Source: Moraxella sp035181385
GTDB lineage: Bacteria > Pseudomonadota > Gammaproteobacteria > Pseudomonadales > Moraxellaceae
DNA length: 64,000 nucleotides
Direction of reading: 5' to 3'
Assembly: GCF_035181385.1 (NCBI RefSeq)
Contig: NZ_JAXCJK010000005.1
Span: 13,230 to 77,229 of the forward strand
The translations under genes and the position numbers were made by a program. Of the stretch, positions 46,558 through 54,568 are shown piece by piece (the stretch's first letter is position 1; the number at the start of each line of letters is the position of its first letter). The notes below the pieces were generated by a model. It ran no database searches and was not told the DNA's origin. It worked only from the letters and a program-made list of their open reading frames with translations.

Positions 46558-46633
46558 GGGTGTTTAAGTGGTACATGACCAAACCGCATGAGCCACTTGG
46601 CTGTTGTTAAGACAACGGCTGTGTTAAACACCC
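46558..46633. repeat. Three-way-junction-like inverted repeat
   Basis: A 10-bp outer stem (GGGTGTTTAA at 46558-46567, TTAAACACCC at 46624-46633) encloses two inner hairpins. One has arms GTGG/CCAC plus CATG/CATG (46568-46596). The other is GCTGTTGT, loop TAAG, ACAACGGC (46600-46619). Confidence 0.6.
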
Positions 46634-46862
46634 ACTGGGTAAATTTAAAATGTGGTTGTTGAATGCCCATACAAAAGTACAAAGAAAACAAAAGTACAAA
46701 GAAATCTGCGTAAAATCTGTACAAAGTGTGCAAAGACAGTGATACAAAAAGCCATGTAAAAAGCCATACAAAAAAAGCAGTTGTGCAAAAGGTTGTAATC
46801 TAACCCTCATGCACTGCTGTACAAGAGCTTGATTAGAAACATCATGGCATAAAACCCCCTAC

Positions 46863-46886
46863 AAAAAGCCCCAACTGGGGTTTTTT
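46863..46886 (+). terminator. Terminator upstream of the NSS-like gene
   Basis: A CCCC/GGGG stem with AACT loop and A/T flanks is followed by TTTTTT. It ends any transcript entering from the cytochrome side. Confidence 0.7.
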
Positions 46887-46948
46887 GTTGTCTGTGTCTT
46901 TGGTGGTTTTGTGATACAATAAGGCATTCATTCTAAGAAGGTAAAGAT

Positions 46949-48043
46949 ATGTTTCATAGACAGACTGTGTTCTTTGTGGCGTGTGCCTTGCCATTGTTAT
47001 TTGCACCGCAATTAGCACCCAATATGGCAAGAGAGCTGGATTTTTGGGTGATGTGGTTGGTGGCGATGGCGTTGATTGGTTTGCCGATTTTGTTTGCTGA
47101 GTTTGCATTGTCGGTTCGTAGTGCTCAAATGCCGTGGCAAGGTATGCAAAAACTCACTCGTGAGGCTGATTCGTCTGTGGCGTGGCGTATCTTTGCAGGG
47201 TTGTCGGTGGTCTTGTGTGTGATGATTGCCGCCAGCATCACCTCGCGTGTGGCGGTAGGATTGGCCACTTATATGCCAGAGCTTCATCAGGCTTTGGCCG
47301 TGCCAACTTTTGGCATGAGTGTGGCCCTGATGGTTGTTGTGCTGATATTAAGTTTATTAAAATCACGCCTACTGCCCATAGCTTTGTTGCTGATTTTGGC
47401 AGGTTCGCTGATTGCTTTGTTTGATGGTGGTCTGACCAGCGGTGTCAGTGTCCCTGTCATGACGGACATGACGCTTGGCGAATGGGGGCGTGCGGTGCTG
47501 TTGGCATTGCTGTCGGTGGGTGTGGGTACTGGTCTGTACTGGTTTGGCAGTGTTGGCATCACCGCTCAGCTGGGCCAACTGAATAAATCAATGTCTGGCA
47601 TGATTGTACCGATTTGGCTGACGCAGCTGATTTTTGGTGCGTTGGCACTATTGGCGGGTAGTGCGATGATAACACCAATCTCTTTTGCGGTGGCTGGTGC
47701 GGGTATGCTGGGCGTGGCAGCGTTTTTGTTGTTTTATGCAGGCAGTCAGCTGATGTCTCGCTTTGGTGTGATGATTGGTGGTACAGTTTTGTTGGTGCTT
47801 GGGGTGATATTTGGGCTGTTGCCATCTGGCGTGCTGACGATACTGCTGTCTGTACTTGGTGTGGTTACGGTCTTGGTGTTGGCAGTTTTTGTGGGTTTTG
47901 TGATGAAAATTAGCCACCTAAGAAAGGCACTAAACTTTGGCAACGAGACTCGCTATAACATCTGGCGGATTTTGGTGCGTATCGTTGTGCCTATTGCACT
48001 TGTGATGGCGATGATTGGCTTGGTGGCAGAATGGCTGGCATGA
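46949..48043 (+). CDS. Multi-span membrane protein, NSS/LeuT-like
   Basis: The 364-aa protein has roughly ten hydrophobic helices. The segment IGLPILFAEFALSVRSAQMPW resembles helix 2 of sodium:neurotransmitter symporters, which usually read GIPL..LE.ALGQ. The N-terminal Na+-site helix is poorly conserved, so transport is unproven. It overlaps rnfH by 4 bases and is probably co-transcribed with it. Confidence 0.6.
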   Translation: MFHRQTVFFVACALPLLFAPQLAPNMARELDFWVMWLVAMALIGLPILFAEFALSVRSAQMPWQGMQKLTREADSSVAWRIFAGLSVVLCVMIAASITSRVAVGLATYMPELHQALAVPTFGMSVALMVVVLILSLLKSRLLPIALLLILAGSLIALFDGGLTSGVSVPVMTDMTLGEWGRAVLLALLSVGVGTGLYWFGSVGITAQLGQLNKSMSGMIVPIWLTQLIFGALALLAGSAMITPISFAVAGAGMLGVAAFLLFYAGSQLMSRFGVMIGGTVLLVLGVIFGLLPSGVLTILLSVLGVVTVLVLAVFVGFVMKISHLRKALNFGNETRYNIWRILVRIVVPIALVMAMIGLVAEWLA

Positions 48044-48381
48044 TAGACATCGCCCTAAGTCATGTGGATAAAGACGGTGGCCAACTGTATGCTGAAATGA
48101 GCGTACCTGCAGGGTCTAGCATTCATCAGGCATTGGCATTGAGTGGCTGGCTTAAGTTGGCTGTATTGCAAGAATTTGCCCAATGGTGCGAAAGCCACGC
48201 CCAAGCTGAGCCAAATCATCAGGCGTGGTATGTTGGGATTTATAGTCAAAAAAAACGCCTAGACGCTGTGCTGTGTGATGGCGACCGCATAGAGATTTAT
48301 CGTGCCTTGTCCTACGACCCAATGACAAGGCGTAAACAAAAATCCAAATCGCACCTAAAATCTAGGTCTGCCAAAATCTAA
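48040..48381 (+). CDS. rnfH: RnfH family ubiquitin-like protein
   Basis: This 113-aa protein has the family signature VGIYSQKKRLDAVLCDGDRIEIYRAL near residues 69-94 and a basic C-terminal tail. The family (UPF0125) is a beta-grasp fold of unknown role, often next to bamE. I start at the ATG at 48040, which forms ATGA with the stop of the upstream gene, rather than at 48031. bamE lies downstream in the opposite direction, as in many relatives. Confidence 0.88.
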   Translation: MIDIALSHVDKDGGQLYAEMSVPAGSSIHQALALSGWLKLAVLQEFAQWCESHAQAEPNHQAWYVGIYSQKKRLDAVLCDGDRIEIYRALSYDPMTRRKQKSKSHLKSRSAKI

Positions 48382-48513
48382 GCCCATCAAAATCTATGTC
48401 TGCCAAAATGCACTTTTGACAGACATATTTTTTATGCATACTTTTGATGAATGCTTGATGAATATTTATTGTGATTGCATGAATGATTGTTGCATACAAG
48501 GCGTTGGTATGGG

Positions 48514-48873
48514 TTACTTCTGCTGAGGCAGGGTTTCTCTGCCGTCAATGCGAACCACACGGCCGTTGTCAAAATATACGCTCATGCGTTGGCTGGCGTT
48601 TTTGATGTTGGTTTGGCCTTTGCGTTTGCCGTCTGTGCCTGCGGTATAGTCATACAGATAGTCCCAGCGGTTTGGGTTTAGGGTGTCTTGTATGGCAGGG
48701 CTACCAACAAAATACAGCACTTGGTTGGCTGTCATGCCAATCTGCAATGCAGCCGCCTGCTGGGCGGTGATGGGCGTGCCCTGTGGCAGGTCAATGGTAT
48801 AAACGCGAAAAATATTGCAGCCAGAGAGTGCGGTGATGGACATCAACAAGGCAGTCGCTAGAAGTTTTTTCAT
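48514..48873 (-). CDS. bamE: Outer-membrane assembly lipoprotein BamE
   Basis: BamE is a lipoprotein of the complex that inserts beta-barrel proteins into the outer membrane. The signal peptide ends with lipobox LSGC (Cys19). The SmpA/OmlA domain shows GMTANQVLYFVGSPAIQDTL and a WDYLYDY motif near 71-77. The 119-aa length is normal. It is divergent from fur. Confidence 0.94.
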   Translation of the reverse strand: MKKLLATALLMSITALSGCNIFRVYTIDLPQGTPITAQQAAALQIGMTANQVLYFVGSPAIQDTLNPNRWDYLYDYTAGTDGKRKGQTNIKNASQRMSVYFDNGRVVRIDGRETLPQQK

Positions 48874-49084
48874 GATGATTGCTCAAATAAGTCTGAATAA
48901 AAAAATTGCTAACATATTAAACGCAAGTCATCAAATATGCAAGTTTTTTGTACTGGTGTCGGCTTGATGAAGGGCGGTTTGGTAAAGATTGATTGTTCAT
49001 ATTATAAAGATTGATTATTTTGTGGGGTGTATGAATATTTTTTTTGGTGTAATTTTGGTGAAAATATGATAAAGTATGGCTAAA

Positions 49085-49114
49085 TTGCAATTGATTATCA
49101 GATGATAATTGCAA
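49085..49114. promoter_or_regulatory. Palindrome upstream of fur, Fur-box candidate
   Basis: The 30-base stretch has outer arms TTGCAATT and AATTGCAA and a centre TGATTATCAGATGATAA that resembles the Fur 7-1-7 consensus. It lies between the divergent bamE and fur genes, so it could mediate fur autoregulation. Confidence 0.5.
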
Positions 49115-49179
49115 GGGTGATGATCATTGATAAAATCAATCATAGCAAATCGCCAAGCTAAATACATTACTGAAAATAC

Positions 49180-49221
49180 ATTGCTAACTTAATATACTAA
49201 ATTGCTAACTTAATATACTAA
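49180..49221. repeat. Perfect 21-bp direct repeat in the fur leader
   Basis: Two adjacent identical 21-bp units (49180-49200, 49201-49221) contain TTGCTAACTT and TAATATACTAA and end 16 bases before the fur ATG. Each unit carries a -10-like AATATACT. Confidence 0.9.
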
Positions 49222-49237
49222 AATGAGGGTGGATATC

Positions 49238-49672
49238 ATGGCATTTACCAATAAAGATTTGCGTAAGGCGGGGCTAAAAGTAACATTGCCACGCATTAAG
49301 ATTTTGGAATTGTTGGATACGGCAGAGCATCACCACATGAGTGCCGAAGATGTGTATCGTGCATTGGCAGCACAGGGCGAAGATGTGGGGCTGGCTACGG
49401 TGTATCGTGTTTTGACGCAGTTTGAGCAAGCAGGCATTGTTGAGCGACATAACTTTGAAAACAATCTGTCTGTGTTTGAGATTGTTCAAGAGGACCATCA
49501 TGACCATCTGGTGTGTGATGTGTGTGGAAAAATTGTAGAATTTAACAATCAGGCAATTGAAGAAGAGCAAATCAAGGTGGCAAAGGCACATGGCTTTAAG
49601 TTGTCGGCACATTCTTTGGTACTGCATGGCGTGTGTGATGATGAGGAATGCCAAAAAACCTTGGAGGTTTAA
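49238..49672 (+). CDS. fur: Ferric uptake regulator Fur
   Basis: Fur represses iron-uptake genes when loaded with Fe2+. The winged-helix region includes LRKAGLKVTLPRIKIL and GLATVYRVLTQFEQAGIV. The metal-site histidines lie in EDHHDHLVC, and the structural zinc CxxC in CDVCGK. I start at the second ATG (49238), which begins the conserved MAFTNKDLRKAG and has GAGGGTGG upstream. The protein is 144 aa. Confidence 0.95.
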   Translation: MAFTNKDLRKAGLKVTLPRIKILELLDTAEHHHMSAEDVYRALAAQGEDVGLATVYRVLTQFEQAGIVERHNFENNLSVFEIVQEDHHDHLVCDVCGKIVEFNNQAIEEEQIKVAKAHGFKLSAHSLVLHGVCDDEECQKTLEV

Positions 49673-49713
49673 GGGAGGCTTAAGTAAGCTTCATTGTTTG
49701 GGTTTTGTTTGGG

Positions 49714-49749
49714 CTTGATTGAAACCTTGATTGAAACCTTGATTGAAAC
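49714..49749. repeat. Three tandem 12-bp repeats after fur
   Basis: CTTGATTGAAAC occurs three times without error, 40 bases after the fur stop. Confidence 0.9.
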
Positions 49750-49806
49750 TGAGTTGGGCCGTGCTTTAATAAGCTGATGAGCTGATGGGCTTCGTGATTT
49801 TTTGGT

Positions 49807-49862
49807 AAAACCGTCCACTTTGATGATTTGGCAATCTGATCATCAAAGTGGACGGTTTTTTA
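49807..49862. terminator. Strong bidirectional terminator between fur and pilT
   Basis: A perfect 21-bp stem (arms at 49807-49827 and 49839-49859) is flanked by A and T runs. It lies between convergent genes. Confidence 0.93.
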
Positions 49863-49965
49863 ACGGCTGATTCAAGCTGTGTTTTTTATTCGCTTATGAA
49901 TTTTTTTAAAACCATTTAAACCATTTTGAAAGCCACTTTTTAAAATTTTTAAAATCTTAACAATC

Positions 49966-51009
49966 TTAAAAATTTGTTGGTTCTTTGGCGGTCAGTCTGG
50001 CGGTGTCTGTGGTGATGAGTCCTTGTTCTATCAGCTGTTTTAGACTGCCATCAAGACTGATCATGCCAGAGGCCGCACCTGTCTGAATGGCAGAGTACAT
50101 CTGGGCGACTTTGTTTTCACGAATCAGATTGGCGATGGCAGGCGTGGCAATCATGATCTCAAAGGCAGCAATGCGTCCACCACCGATTTTTGGTAATAGC
50201 GTCTGGGCGATGACGGCTTGCAAAGATTCTGAGAGCATGGTGCGAATCATGTTTTTTTCGTGCGAATCAAAGACATCAATGATGCGGTCTATCGCTTTGG
50301 CGGCACTGTTGGTGTGCAGTGTTGCCAGTACTAAATGCCCTGTTTCTGCTGCACGCAAGGCCAAGCGAATGCTGGTCAAATCTCGTAGCTCACCGATCAA
50401 AATGACATCAGGGTCCTCACGCATGGCGGCGTGTAGGGCATCGTCAAAGCTGTGTGCATCACGGTGGATTTCACGCTGATTGATGAGGGCGGTTTTTGAG
50501 GTGTGTATGAACTCTATGGGGTCTTCTATGGTCAAAATATGCACAGCACGCGTGCTGTTGATGTGATCAATCATCGACGATAGTGTGGTGGATTTGCCAG
50601 AGCCTGTTGCCCCTGTTACCAAAACAAGCCCATGAGTGAGCTGGCATATCCTTTTTAGGGTGTCGCCAGATTTTAGCTCATCAAGGTTTAGTAGTTGATT
50701 GGGTATGAGCCGAAAAACTGCCGACAGACCACGATTTTGCTGAAAAACATTGGCACGAAATCGGCATAATCCCTTGATTTGAAAACAAAAATCTTTTTGT
50801 TTGTTGGTTAAAATCTCATCAAACACCTCATCATCAACGATGCTTTTGATGAGGTGTTTGACATCGGCGTCATCTAGGGGTGCAGTTTCAATGGCTGTCA
50901 TCTTGCCATCAATGCGTAAACGCACCGCCTCGCCAGCAGACAGATGGACATCAGAGGCGTTCATTTGTTTGGCATAGGCAAGCAGGGCGTGTAGATTGAG
51001 CGTGGTCAT
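49966..51009 (-). CDS. pilT: Twitching motility ATPase PilT
   Basis: PilT depolymerises type IV pili and drives twitching and DNA uptake. Walker A is GATGSGKS at residues 133-140, the Asp box DPIEFIH near 163-169, Walker B DVILIGELRD near 201-210, and the His box LATLHTN near 228-234. The 347-aa length fits PilT better than PilU. The retraction motif usually written AIRNLIRE reads AIANLIRE at 291-298. The yggS-type gene is divergent upstream, the usual arrangement. Confidence 0.95.
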   Translation of the reverse strand: MTTLNLHALLAYAKQMNASDVHLSAGEAVRLRIDGKMTAIETAPLDDADVKHLIKSIVDDEVFDEILTNKQKDFCFQIKGLCRFRANVFQQNRGLSAVFRLIPNQLLNLDELKSGDTLKRICQLTHGLVLVTGATGSGKSTTLSSMIDHINSTRAVHILTIEDPIEFIHTSKTALINQREIHRDAHSFDDALHAAMREDPDVILIGELRDLTSIRLALRAAETGHLVLATLHTNSAAKAIDRIIDVFDSHEKNMIRTMLSESLQAVIAQTLLPKIGGGRIAAFEIMIATPAIANLIRENKVAQMYSAIQTGAASGMISLDGSLKQLIEQGLITTDTARLTAKEPTNF

Positions 51010-51065
51010 GGTTTTTTGGTTTGTAAATTGTTTGTAGGTTGTTTTTGGATTGTTGTGTGGTGGTG

Positions 51066-51199
51066 TATTAGACTTCCTGCAATACTAGGTTTTCCGTTCG
51101 CCCTGAGCTAAGTCGAAGGGTAGCGGAAAACCGTTATGGTTCGACAAGCTCACTTTGAGCGGTTTTCCTTAACTTTGGGGTTTTGCAGGAAGTCTATTA
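51066..51199. mobile_element. MITE-like element with inverted ends and target duplication
   Basis: A 124-bp element (51071-51194) has perfect 12-bp terminal inverted repeats, GACTTCCTGCAA and TTGCAGGAAGTC. It is flanked on both sides by TATTA (51066-51070, 51195-51199), a 5-bp target duplication. Its centre is a second copy of the palindromic repeat seen at 26991-27073. It encodes no protein and lies between pilT and the yggS-type gene. Confidence 0.75.
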
Positions 51200-51300
51200 A
51201 AGCATTTTTTGATGAGCTTGCCAAATTTTTTATCAACTTTTTGTTGAGTGGTTGTTGGCTGTTTTTTGATTTGCCAAATATGCTTGGGCGATTTGTGATA

Positions 51301-51342
51301 AAATTAACCAAATTAACCAAATTAACCAAATTAACCAAATCT
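51301..51342. repeat. 9-bp tandem repeat upstream of the yggS-type gene
   Basis: AAATTAACC recurs four times without error in the leader region, about 85-125 bases before the gene. Confidence 0.9.
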
Positions 51343-51426
51343 GAATCAACAAAAAGCCAAATGACAGGACTTTAAAACTTTGGCTGATGTTTTTTGTTTT
51401 TTTATGTGTATTTTAGGTGATCATTT

Positions 51427-52152
51427 ATGACGACACAACCGCTTGTGCAAAGCTCTCAAAGTTTGCAAAACCTACAACTTGCCCAAAATTACCAAAAAGT
51501 CATGCAGGATTTGGCTTTGGCCAATCGGTGTGCAGATTTTGATCATGAGGCAAGGCTATTGGCGGTGTCCAAAACCAAGCCCGCCAGCGACATTCGTGAG
51601 CTGTTTGGGCTGGGGCAGGCTGATTTTGGTGAAAACTATCTGCAAGAGGCACTGGCCAAGCAGGCTCTGTTGTCTGATTTGCCAATCGTGTGGCATTATA
51701 TTGGCAGCATTCAGCGTAACAAAACGCGTGACATCGCCACTCATTTTGATTGGGTGCATACCATAGAGCGAGGCATCATCGCCAAAAGATTGAGTGAGCA
51801 GCGTGGCGATATGGCACCGCTTAATGTGCTGATTCAGGTGAATATTGATGATGAACATAGCAAATCTGGCATACCGCCCAGTCAGCTTTTGGCGTTGGTT
51901 GATGAGATCAAAGATTTGGCCAATTTGCGTCTTAGGGGCATCATGATTATCCCTGCCAAAGACAGCGATAATGCCTTTGTGCGTGCTAGGTCTTTGTTTG
52001 ATGAGGTTGGGGCGGTGCGTAAGCTGGCGTATTGGGATACGCTGTCTATGGGCATGAGTGGCGACATGGCACAGGCGGTGGCGTGCGGTGCTGGCATCGT
52101 GCGTGTGGGGACGGCCTTGTTTGGGCTAAGAGATGGCAACCAAGATGGCTAA
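51427..52152 (+). CDS. YggS family PLP homeostasis protein
   Basis: This 241-aa cytosolic protein binds pyridoxal phosphate and buffers its level. The PLP lysine lies in LLAVSKTKPASDI near residue 43. Other family segments are FGENYLQEALAKQ near 68-80, WHYIGSIQRNKTRDI near 91-105 and LSMGMSGDMAQAVACGAGIVRVGTALFG near 207-234. It is divergent from pilT. Confidence 0.93.
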   Translation: MTTQPLVQSSQSLQNLQLAQNYQKVMQDLALANRCADFDHEARLLAVSKTKPASDIRELFGLGQADFGENYLQEALAKQALLSDLPIVWHYIGSIQRNKTRDIATHFDWVHTIERGIIAKRLSEQRGDMAPLNVLIQVNIDDEHSKSGIPPSQLLALVDEIKDLANLRLRGIMIIPAKDSDNAFVRARSLFDEVGAVRKLAYWDTLSMGMSGDMAQAVACGAGIVRVGTALFGLRDGNQDG

Positions 52153-52234
52153 AAAATGGCCAAAGTGTCGTTTTAGATGGCTAAAGCACCATCTAAAACA
52201 TTGACCAAAGCACCATAAAAAAGATAAACAAACA

Positions 52235-53206
52235 TCATTGGCCATTCATCTGCAATACTGCCTCTGCACTTTGTTGAATGTCATCAACGCTTAGGGTGCG
52301 TCTGCCACTTAAGGTTTGCCGCCATTTGCGTGCACCTGTCAGCCCCTGAAACAGCCCCAGATAATGCCGTGCCAGCGTGGCCAGATTGGCACCTTGTTCG
52401 GCGCGTCTGTGCAGATAGGGATATAAATTGGCCAAAATCTGCCGACGCGTGGGCATCTGTCGCCCTGATAGCAGATTGCACTCGGCCATCAGCATCGGAT
52501 TGTGATAAAAGGCACGCCCCACCATGACGCCATCAACATAAGACAGATGATTGCGTATCGCATCTAGGCTGTCAATGCCGCCGTTGATCTCTATGGTCAA
52601 ATGTGGCAACTGCTGTTTTAGGCGATAGACATCATCATAACGAAGCGGTGGAATCTCTCGGTTTTGTTTGGGTGATAGGCCGTGTAGCCAAGCAATGCGT
52701 GCGTGTGCGATGAAATGTGTACAGCCAGCCTCTGCCACCGTCAGCACAAAATCACGCATGAATTCATAGCTGTCAAAATCATCAATACCAATGCGGTGCT
52801 TGACGGTGATGGGCTTGTCGGTTTGGTTTTTCATGGCACGCACCATGTCGGCCACCAGCTGCGGCTCTGCCATGAGGCACGCACCCATCTTGTGATGCTG
52901 GACACGGTCGGACGGACAGCCGACATTGATGTTAAATTCATCATAGCCCATCGCATCAGCGATACGCACGCATTGGGCCATTTGGCTTGGGCTGGAGCCA
53001 CCAAGCTGCAACACCACAGGGTGCTCTGTGTCATCATGATGTAGCACATGCTGGGTGTCGCCGTGCAAGATGGCACTGGTGCTGATCATCTCGGTATATA
53101 GATGTATGTCAGGATTGAACAGCCGTGCAAAGTACCTAAAATCGGCCGTTGTCCAATCTATCATGGGGGCAACAGATATTCTTTTATTTTTAATTAAATC
53201 CATCAT
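52235..53206 (-). CDS. dusA: tRNA-dihydrouridine(20/20a) synthase DusA
   Basis: DusA reduces uridines 20 and 20a of tRNA using FMN. Recognisable features are RISVAPMIDWTTADFRYFARL at residues 9-29, the catalytic Cys in NINVGCPSDRVQ near 97-99, IAHARIAWLHGLSP near 170-183 and GVMVGRAFYHNP near 236-247. The 323-aa length is typical. Two tandem ATGs (53206, 53203) are possible. The 5' end of dusA is a known attachment site for integrative elements, and an integrase remnant lies 139 bases upstream. Confidence 0.95.
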   Translation of the reverse strand: MMDLIKNKRISVAPMIDWTTADFRYFARLFNPDIHLYTEMISTSAILHGDTQHVLHHDDTEHPVVLQLGGSSPSQMAQCVRIADAMGYDEFNINVGCPSDRVQHHKMGACLMAEPQLVADMVRAMKNQTDKPITVKHRIGIDDFDSYEFMRDFVLTVAEAGCTHFIAHARIAWLHGLSPKQNREIPPLRYDDVYRLKQQLPHLTIEINGGIDSLDAIRNHLSYVDGVMVGRAFYHNPMLMAECNLLSGRQMPTRRQILANLYPYLHRRAEQGANLATLARHYLGLFQGLTGARKWRQTLSGRRTLSVDDIQQSAEAVLQMNGQ

Positions 53207-53286
53207 TTATGTTAAAAGCCTTATTTTTCATAGGGTTGAGCAAACTTTATTGTCTGTCAGCTTTTGTGTGTTTTTGTCGTTGTATT

Positions 53287-53325
53287 TGCACCATAGATTT
53301 TTTGGTTCTATGGTGCATTTTTTTT
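53287..53325 (+). terminator. Hairpin terminator between dusA and the integrase remnant
   Basis: A perfect 11-bp stem (TGCACCATAGA at 53287-53297, TCTATGGTGCA at 53307-53317) is followed by a run of T. No plus-strand gene lies just upstream, so it may be left from an element. Confidence 0.9.
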
Positions 53326-53344
53326 GTTATACAAGGGTGGCAAT

Positions 53345-53593
53345 ATGGGTACAATCAGCGAACGCAAGCAAAAAGATGGTGTTCAAAAGATGGCATTATC
53401 CGTTATCGTGCGTTAATTTGCATCAATAAAAGCAACACAAAATTCGTAGAATCCAAAGAATTAGCGACAAAACACTTGTAAAAAACGATAAAACGAACTT
53501 GAAGTCGACCCTACATTATTGCAAAAATCGCTCAAAAAGTCTATGGGCTTTGGCGAGCTTGGGCTTTTAATATCAATGTGGCATATTGAATAA
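53345..53593 (+). pseudogene. Tyrosine-integrase N-terminal remnant, frameshifted
   Basis: An ATG at 53345 begins MGTISERKQKDG, a typical start of phage-type integrases. The frame then shifts. The continuation IIRYRALICINKSNTKFVES, with ELATKHL, reads in another frame to a stop at 53481. A last piece, NELEVDPTLLQKSLKKSMGF and on to HIE, reads to a stop at 53593. A short partial duplication (AAAGATGG at two places, 14 bases apart) explains the first shift. Only the arm-binding N-terminal region remains; no catalytic domain is present. It is next to the dusA 5' end. Confidence 0.7.
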
Positions 53594-53650
53594 GGTTATT
53601 ATCATTTTAGATGAAAGAGTTGTTAAGGTAATTTAGACAAGGTGAGCAAA

Positions 53651-53755
53651 ATGAAAGTAGTGAGATTTTATACAATGGCAGTGATTTCCCTTTTGTTCGC
53701 ATTGGCAAGTTTATTCGCATTGGCAAGTTTGGGGTGTAAATTTGTCAAGCTTTGA
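53651..53755 (+). CDS. Possible 34-aa lipoprotein-like peptide
   Basis: The frame from the ATG at 53651 has AAGGTGAG upstream at good spacing. It encodes a hydrophobic stretch with two copies of FALASL, created by an 18-bp direct repeat, then a lipobox-like ASLGC and a short tail KFVKL. It could be an entericidin-like peptide, or the remnant of a longer lipoprotein. It is only 34 residues, so chance cannot be excluded. The downstream promoter overlaps its end. Confidence 0.35.
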   Translation: MKVVRFYTMAVISLLFALASLFALASLGCKFVKL

Positions 53756-53771
53756 TAACCTATGGTATAAT
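53742..53771 (+). promoter_or_regulatory. Sigma-70 promoter of the TPR/HEPN operon
   Basis: TTGTCA at 53742-53747 and TATAAT at 53766-53771 are separated by 18 bases, about 25 bases before the first start codon. Confidence 0.65.
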
Positions 53772-53797
53772 AAAACACCCTAAGTGGAGATTTGCTT

Positions 53798-54568
53798 ATG
53801 CAGCCAAAAACCAAAGCAAATGAGGCCTATGAATTTTTGCAAAACCATCAAGGATTGACCAATCCTGATGGTTTGCGGTTTCATCGTTGGCTAAATCAAG
53901 ATGTTCCAAGTCTTTTAAATACAGACCCCAAAAGTGCTTATGTTTTAAAGTCATTTGCCTACATCTTAATGGGTAAACCCACTCAGGCTCTGTCTGCCAT
54001 GCAAAACGCTGAGAAATTGGGCGATATGAATGCCACACAAAACATCATGAATATTTTGCATAGTATGGGTAGGTTTGATGAAAGTAGCCAAATTGCCAAA
54101 GAAATATTGCAACAAAATCCCCATGCTTTAGAAAGTGTGTCATTATTACTGTCCCATGCTTTATTGCGTTTGGATATTGATGAAGTTTATGAAGCCATGC
54201 AATACTATCAAGGCAATAATCAACAAATCATGCAAAAAAGTCAAGCGTATATCCAGAAAATCAATAAAAGAATAGACATACTCAATGAGTTGGATATACC
54301 CAAAAATACTGTTATTGATATATTAAAATATATTTATGTATTTTTGTCGGATAAATATGTAGGCGACCATCATTTGTCATTTGATTGTGATTATACAGAA
54401 ATTGGAGGATATCTAGAGATCAATGTTGATCTGAACAATTTATCTGTTGATGATTGCTTGCATTTGCAAGATGGATTTTTAGATGTGTTGATTGACAGTG
54501 AGTTAAATTACCGTGATTATAAAAACATCTTGGTTGGTTTTTCGTCGGCATGTACGGAGTTTATCTGA
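53798..54568 (+). CDS. TPR-like hypothetical protein, first gene of a two-gene operon
   Basis: I do not recognise the family. The protein has 256 aa. Residues ~40-140 form helical hairpins resembling TPR units (for example SFAYILMGKPTQALSAMQNA and MGRFDESSQIAKEILQQNPH). After a Lys-rich linker, the last ~70 residues look alpha/beta with several acidic positions. The ATG at 53798 has GGAG upstream and replaces an in-frame TTG. The stop overlaps the next start as TGATG, so the two products are probably coupled. No signal peptide. Confidence 0.65.
   Translation: MQPKTKANEAYEFLQNHQGLTNPDGLRFHRWLNQDVPSLLNTDPKSAYVLKSFAYILMGKPTQALSAMQNAEKLGDMNATQNIMNILHSMGRFDESSQIAKEILQQNPHALESVSLLLSHALLRLDIDEVYEAMQYYQGNNQQIMQKSQAYIQKINKRIDILNELDIPKNTVIDILKYIYVFLSDKYVGDHHLSFDCDYTEIGGYLEINVDLNNLSVDDCLHLQDGFLDVLIDSELNYRDYKNILVGFSSACTEFI

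Larger units (their letters stand above)
46457..46948. other. Gene-free region after cytochrome c4 with a branched inverted repeat
   Basis: About 490 bases lack a convincing gene; open frames on the minus strand have no ribosome site or recognisable product. The region holds the branched inverted repeat at 46558-46633, a repeated AAGTACAAAG motif at 46674-46703, and a terminator at 46863-46886. An unannotated small RNA ending at that terminator is possible. Confidence 0.45.

Noticed and set aside
46521..46810. Minus-strand frames in the gap after cytochrome c4
   Set aside because: Cys- and Phe-rich translations without ribosome sites; structured-repeat DNA explains them better.
51136..51375. 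A 79-residue frame covering the MITE end and 9-bp repeats
   Set aside because: It crosses the element border and the repeat array, and has no ribosome site.
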